NCBI GenBank assembly: GCA_022747635.1
Contig: JAKTNV010000004.1
Coordinates: forward strand, 88,228,552-88,292,551
Reading direction: 5' to 3'
Length of the DNA: 64,000 nt
Source: Hetaerina americana
Taxonomy: Eukaryota; Arthropoda; Insecta; Odonata; Calopterygidae
The notes below the pieces were generated by a model that did no database searches, was not told the DNA's origin, and worked only from the letters and a program-made list of their open reading frames with translations. Positions 60,696 through 64,000 of the stretch are shown piece after piece. Within the stretch, counting starts at the first letter, position 1; the number at the start of each line of letters is the position of its first letter. A program made the translations under genes and the position numbers.

Positions 60696-61325
60696 GAATG
60701 AAAAAGAAACACTTTGTTCCAATCCACCACTTTATTACAGGTACGACTAGTTTCGACGCTACGGCGTCATCCTCAGGTACAAAGTTTAAAGTCACAATCA
60801 TTGTATATATACCCTCTCCTGGAAAGGGTGGGGGAGTTTTGGGAAGAGGGGGCGGGGAGGGGAGTACGGGGGTAGGTACGAAAGAATGTGGGAGAGGGTA
60901 GGAAACACCAGGAAAAGCGTTAGTGAGTGGGGGGGATTGGAAGGTGGGTTAAGAAAGGGGAAAATTTCATTGGTCGGTATAATTTGAGTCAATGGCTAAT
61001 GGGGATAAAGGTACGGGTTAGGAGTCAATGGGAGTTAGGGGGAAGGGGTTAGAGGTTCTGTTTTTCTGTTATTGCTAGGGAGGCTTCCAGGAGAGGTGAT
61101 ACGTTTTCAAACAAATGTCATTGAGTAAAGGATGTTTCTTCATTGTTCTCCGGATCTCCAACTCTTCCTTCTTGTCCATCCCCCTTCCTTTTTCTTCACG
61201 ATGTAGAATTTTGGGGATGAAATCACTGGTGTGATTTTCCTCCCACAGGTGTTTGGCAAAGTGGGATTGGGCTAGGTTACACTTCTTGTAGCACCTCTTG
61301 TGTTCCTCCGCTCTTGTCCGCACCG
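60696..61325 (-). mobile_element. Penelope-like element, 3' part (endonuclease tail, C-rich UTR, ribozyme-bearing end)
   Basis: Minus strand, in order. First comes the C-terminal part of a GIY-YIG-type endonuclease domain: RTRAEEHKRCYKK, then AKHLWEENHTSDFIP, LHREEKGRGMDKKEELEIRR, and KKHPLLND (61320-61090). A C-rich untranslated stretch follows (60990-60820). Then come TATATATA (near 60805), a hammerhead-like core (60780-60741) and a TAATAAAG-type end. Penelope-like retroelements join a reverse transcriptase to a GIY-YIG endonuclease and often carry hammerhead motifs in their terminal repeats. The reverse transcriptase is missing here. Confidence 0.75.
60741..60780 (-). ncRNA. Minimal hammerhead ribozyme motif of a Penelope-like element
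   Basis: In minus-strand order: stem I GUAC (60780-60777), core CUGAGGA (60776-60770, fits CUGANGA), stem II UGACGC with loop CGUA and GCGUC (60769-60755). Next are GAAA (60754-60751), a very short stem III CUAGUC (60750-60745) and stem I' GUAC (60744-60741). Predicted self-cleavage lies after C at 60745. All invariant core bases are present, and stem II has five perfect pairs. The 4-bp stem I and minimal stem III are as known for Penelope-like hammerheads, which may act as dimers. Confidence 0.7.
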
Positions 61326-61349
61326 CTCGACAATGAAATGGTTTGAATG

Positions 61350-61412
61350 AATGGCTATGAAGTAGTTTGCGGGGATTGCAGTGCGAGGTACATCGGACTG
61401 AGTGGTCATGTG
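61350..61412 (+). pseudogene. GIY-YIG motif fragment of a Penelope-like element, opposite strand
   Basis: The + strand reads NGYEVVCGDCSARYIGLSG. The Y.V.C..C...YIG..G arrangement is the start of the GIY-YIG endonuclease domain as found in Penelope-like elements. The rest of the domain lies next to it on the other strand, so an inversion or a second insertion separates the two halves at about 61326-61349. Confidence 0.6.
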
Positions 61413-61833
61413 GTCAGTGGTAAAAAGAATGCATCTTAATTTAAGAAAATGAAAAATGTGTGGCCTTCGAGAAGTTTAGTCTCTCAAGTTAGTGTATTTT
61501 TAGTAAAGTATTCTCTTAATATCAGGTAAAAGTCCATTCTTACATCTCTCGAAGTCCATGACGATTGTTTTGAAGGCCTTACCTTGGGCCCGTATTTGAA
61601 TATCCAATCCAGGTTCAAGTCAATAGATCGCCCAATGACTCCAAATGCCTTAGGTTTAAAAACCATTAATCGACTAATATCCTAAGAAAATGCCGAATAA
61701 TTTGAATACCTTAGAATGTCTTGGTCATTCCAGTTAAAATGTCATTTAAAAAATTTAAAAGCTATTAGAATAACACAAATACTTTCTCAACATAACAGTT
61801 TCAGGTTTAACTTTGTAGAATTCCTTCGTGATT
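61413..61833. other. AT-rich non-coding stretch
   Basis: No feature recognised. Confidence 0.4.
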
Positions 61834-61967
61834 AGGGTAAAAAAGAAACTTTACACTTCCACAATGAAGATTTAACATTTCACGGCCATGGTTTCGCAGC
61901 ATCGAAACCATGGTCGTGAAATATTAAATCTATATTGTGGAAGTGTAAAGTTTCTTTTTTACCCTAA
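61834..61967. repeat. Fold-back element with about 62-bp arms
   Basis: The left arm starts TTAGGGTAAAAAAGAAACTT and the right arm ends with its complement. The centre is CACGGCCATGGTTTCG, a 4-base loop (CAGC), and ATCGAAACCATGGTCGTG. The right arm holds GAAACCATGGTCGTG, the GAAAC..GTC-GTR layout of the hammerhead end at 60.74 kb, but the CTGANGA box is lost in the loop. The arms differ at only a few positions. Confidence 0.8.
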
Positions 61968-64000
61968 ACGCTTTCTTATTGAATATATAGCTGAGAGATT
62001 CTCTAATCTAAATTAATGCACGATAAGTTTTCCTATTATCAATTGAGATCACGAGTTTAAAGCTGAAGGCTGTCATTTCCTTCCCAAATATTTATTTTGG
62101 TAAAGTTATCATCCCACTTTGTGTCAAATGAACAAGTCGATGGAGTAGGAATATCGTGTTTCTTAGCTTGGAAAGATGTTCTCAACACAGGTATGTTGAT
62201 TAATAATCCATAAATCCACCAACGTCACACATCGATAACCATCTCTCCCTGTTGCCACGACCTGTCAAAAAGCTTCGAAACTCCCACCTTCAGCCCTGAG
62301 CGTGAAGTCATTTTATGGTTGATCCCGTATCATCCTCCGCTTGTTTCCACTTTCCCCTATCTCCTTTATGTGCCCCTTGCCCTACCTGTACATCCCCGAA
62401 TCCTCCCCGTCTTGAGTTCCCTTTCACTCTTGCCCCATGCCCGTGCTAGTAATCAATGAGCGACACATTCGCCCGCTCGTAAAAGCAAGCAAACTACACT
62501 GCGCATCGAGTGTACAAGCTGAGAAACTTGCGTGAGAATAATCCTTCCCGGGCGTAAGATTTGATGAAATTCCTTTAAGCTTCCCCGGGTTAGATGCAGC
62601 ACATGATATAATATTCATTCATAATTACATATTCATACGTAGACAGCACTTCTCAAGCTGTTTCCAAAAGATTTTATTTCTCCTCCATTTCATAATATCT
62701 CATAGTTACGGGCTCACGCCGTTAGCAGTTAACGCCCTCTAGTGACTTGGGATAAAATATTCATTTTGGGGCCAAAGTTAAAATATTTGGCACCAAGAAC
62801 CGCTTTCAAATTATCACGAGTCTGATTGAAGACTTTTTCCGGTTCTCCGAGGGTTTATTTCCGGATGGATAACTCAAGAGGGGTGCACGGGGATTGCCGG
62901 TAGAGCAAAGGAGTCTTCATCGTGAGGATATCGTTTTTAGGGGTATGCTTATCATACTCGTAGCAAATTGTCATTGTCATCTACTCACCGTCATTGCCTA
63001 TTCTACCTCAGGCCTGTTTTATGAGTTCAATCATTTCACATTAAGTACCCAAATTTTATGGCATAGGTCCCTTAATTTATGGAATGGCGGGAAACGTATT
63101 GTCAGCAGGTTGCTCTATCAAGCACGATTTTATACCAGTGATTTCCATTTTACTGCAGTGATAAAGCACGTGTTTTTTGTACGTGACATAAATTTTAGCC
63201 ATGAAGGGTTTCCCCTCTCGTTCTATAAATGATAGCTGATTGCTTTCAACAGCAGTATAATACGAAATACATAATTCCATACGGAAATGAAAACTTCTTA
63301 TTGGTTGCTCCTTAGGAAATAGCCGTGTTCAGGTCATTTCATTAAGATTAAATACATTCATTGTAAAAAATATATTTTACATCATCAGAATTCCAAATGA
63401 AGGAAAAAGATATTAATGGCCAACTAAAATTAGAAATATCAATATATTTTAAAACAAATACTTTTTCTGTAGCCAATAAGTAGGATTTTTTTCACCCGTA
63501 AGTAGAACTTCATGACCCTGCTTGACGTATTTTATTCATTCTTTGAACATTTATTAATAATATACATTTAAATATAAAATGAGCATACCTACGTTCGTAA
63601 AACAATGAAAAACGAAAGAGGCTACTGTTATTCCTTAACACACCCTAGTGATCGAGATTTTTTAAAGTTTGTTTTATTATTTATTGATTTTGCTTTTTTG
63701 TGTGTAATTGAAGTATACGTGGGTAACTGTTTCCCAAAATCACTCGAGTGACCTCGTGTGTGTTTCCTATCTTTCCCCTTACTTGTAACTTTGTTTTTAA
63801 CTCTCCCTTTTACAAACCTAGTGCCAATGAAGTTTACTGCCTCGGCTATTTCCTTTTTATGTGCATTTATTCAATTTAATGAAGCGAGTCACTGAACATA
63901 TTTACCACATTTCATTTTCACTTTTAAAGTGAAATCTAAGTACCCGAGAGAAAATATGTTTCGGGAATGTTAGAGATCTTTGAACCCATATAAACAATTG
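61968..64000. other. AT-rich non-coding stretch
   Basis: About 2 kb with no recognised gene. A modest C-rich patch lies at 62290-62420. A 112-codon + frame at 62894-63232 starts at a non-ATG codon and resembles nothing I know. Confidence 0.45.

Noticed and set aside
1..64000. CRISPR array, bacterial operon or phage content
   Set aside because: No regularly spaced direct repeats, no dense long ORFs and no Shine-Dalgarno-led gene clusters. The transposon content, TA duplications and SINE/LINE structures indicate a eukaryotic genome.

Overview
This window looks like nuclear DNA from an arthropod, probably an insect, with a large repeat-rich genome. It is AT-rich, and no open frame recognisable as a conserved cellular protein is present. 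The only recognisable coding sequence belongs to transposable elements: mariner transposases, a LINE reverse transcriptase tail, the GIY-YIG end of a Penelope-like element, and a decayed member of a repeated arthropod protein family. Nearly all other open frames are shadows in C-rich or G-rich islands or in a TA microsatellite, and many lack an ATG. The window reads as intergenic or deep intronic. One 128-bp segment (19025-19152) has the splice borders of a host exon, but I cannot name its gene.

Layout. 1-11 kb: tRNA-like SINE heads near 3.5, 3.7 and 4.1 kb, LINE 3'-tail fragments, and C-rich islands at 2.4 and 8.7 kb. 11-19 kb: a truncated mariner at 11.06 kb, a short degenerate tandem repeat, GC-rich islands at 14.4 and 17.0 kb, and the candidate exon. 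19.9-24 kb: internally deleted mariner copy 1, a 155-bp TA-rich microsatellite, a C-rich island, and a SINE with a plausible 8-bp target duplication. 24-37 kb: mostly bare AT-rich sequence with purine-rich islands and one long imperfect inverted repeat. 37.8-38.4 kb: a second deleted mariner lineage. 50.7-51.7 kb: a third. 52.8-58.4 kb: mariner copies 2 and 3 around a 435-bp fold-back and a degenerate protein-family fragment. 59.6-62 kb: a cluster of LINE, Penelope-like element and fold-back.

Two systems stand out. First, three almost identical 753-bp mariners share one internal deletion. The deletion removed the catalytic domain but left an uninterrupted 132-codon frame for the DNA-binding half of the transposase. 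This is a recently amplified non-autonomous element that could make a repressor-like peptide. Second, several Penelope-like 3' ends carry hammerhead-ribozyme-like cores. One at 60741-60780 fits the minimal hammerhead consensus, and three other loci carry related ends as inverted fold-backs.
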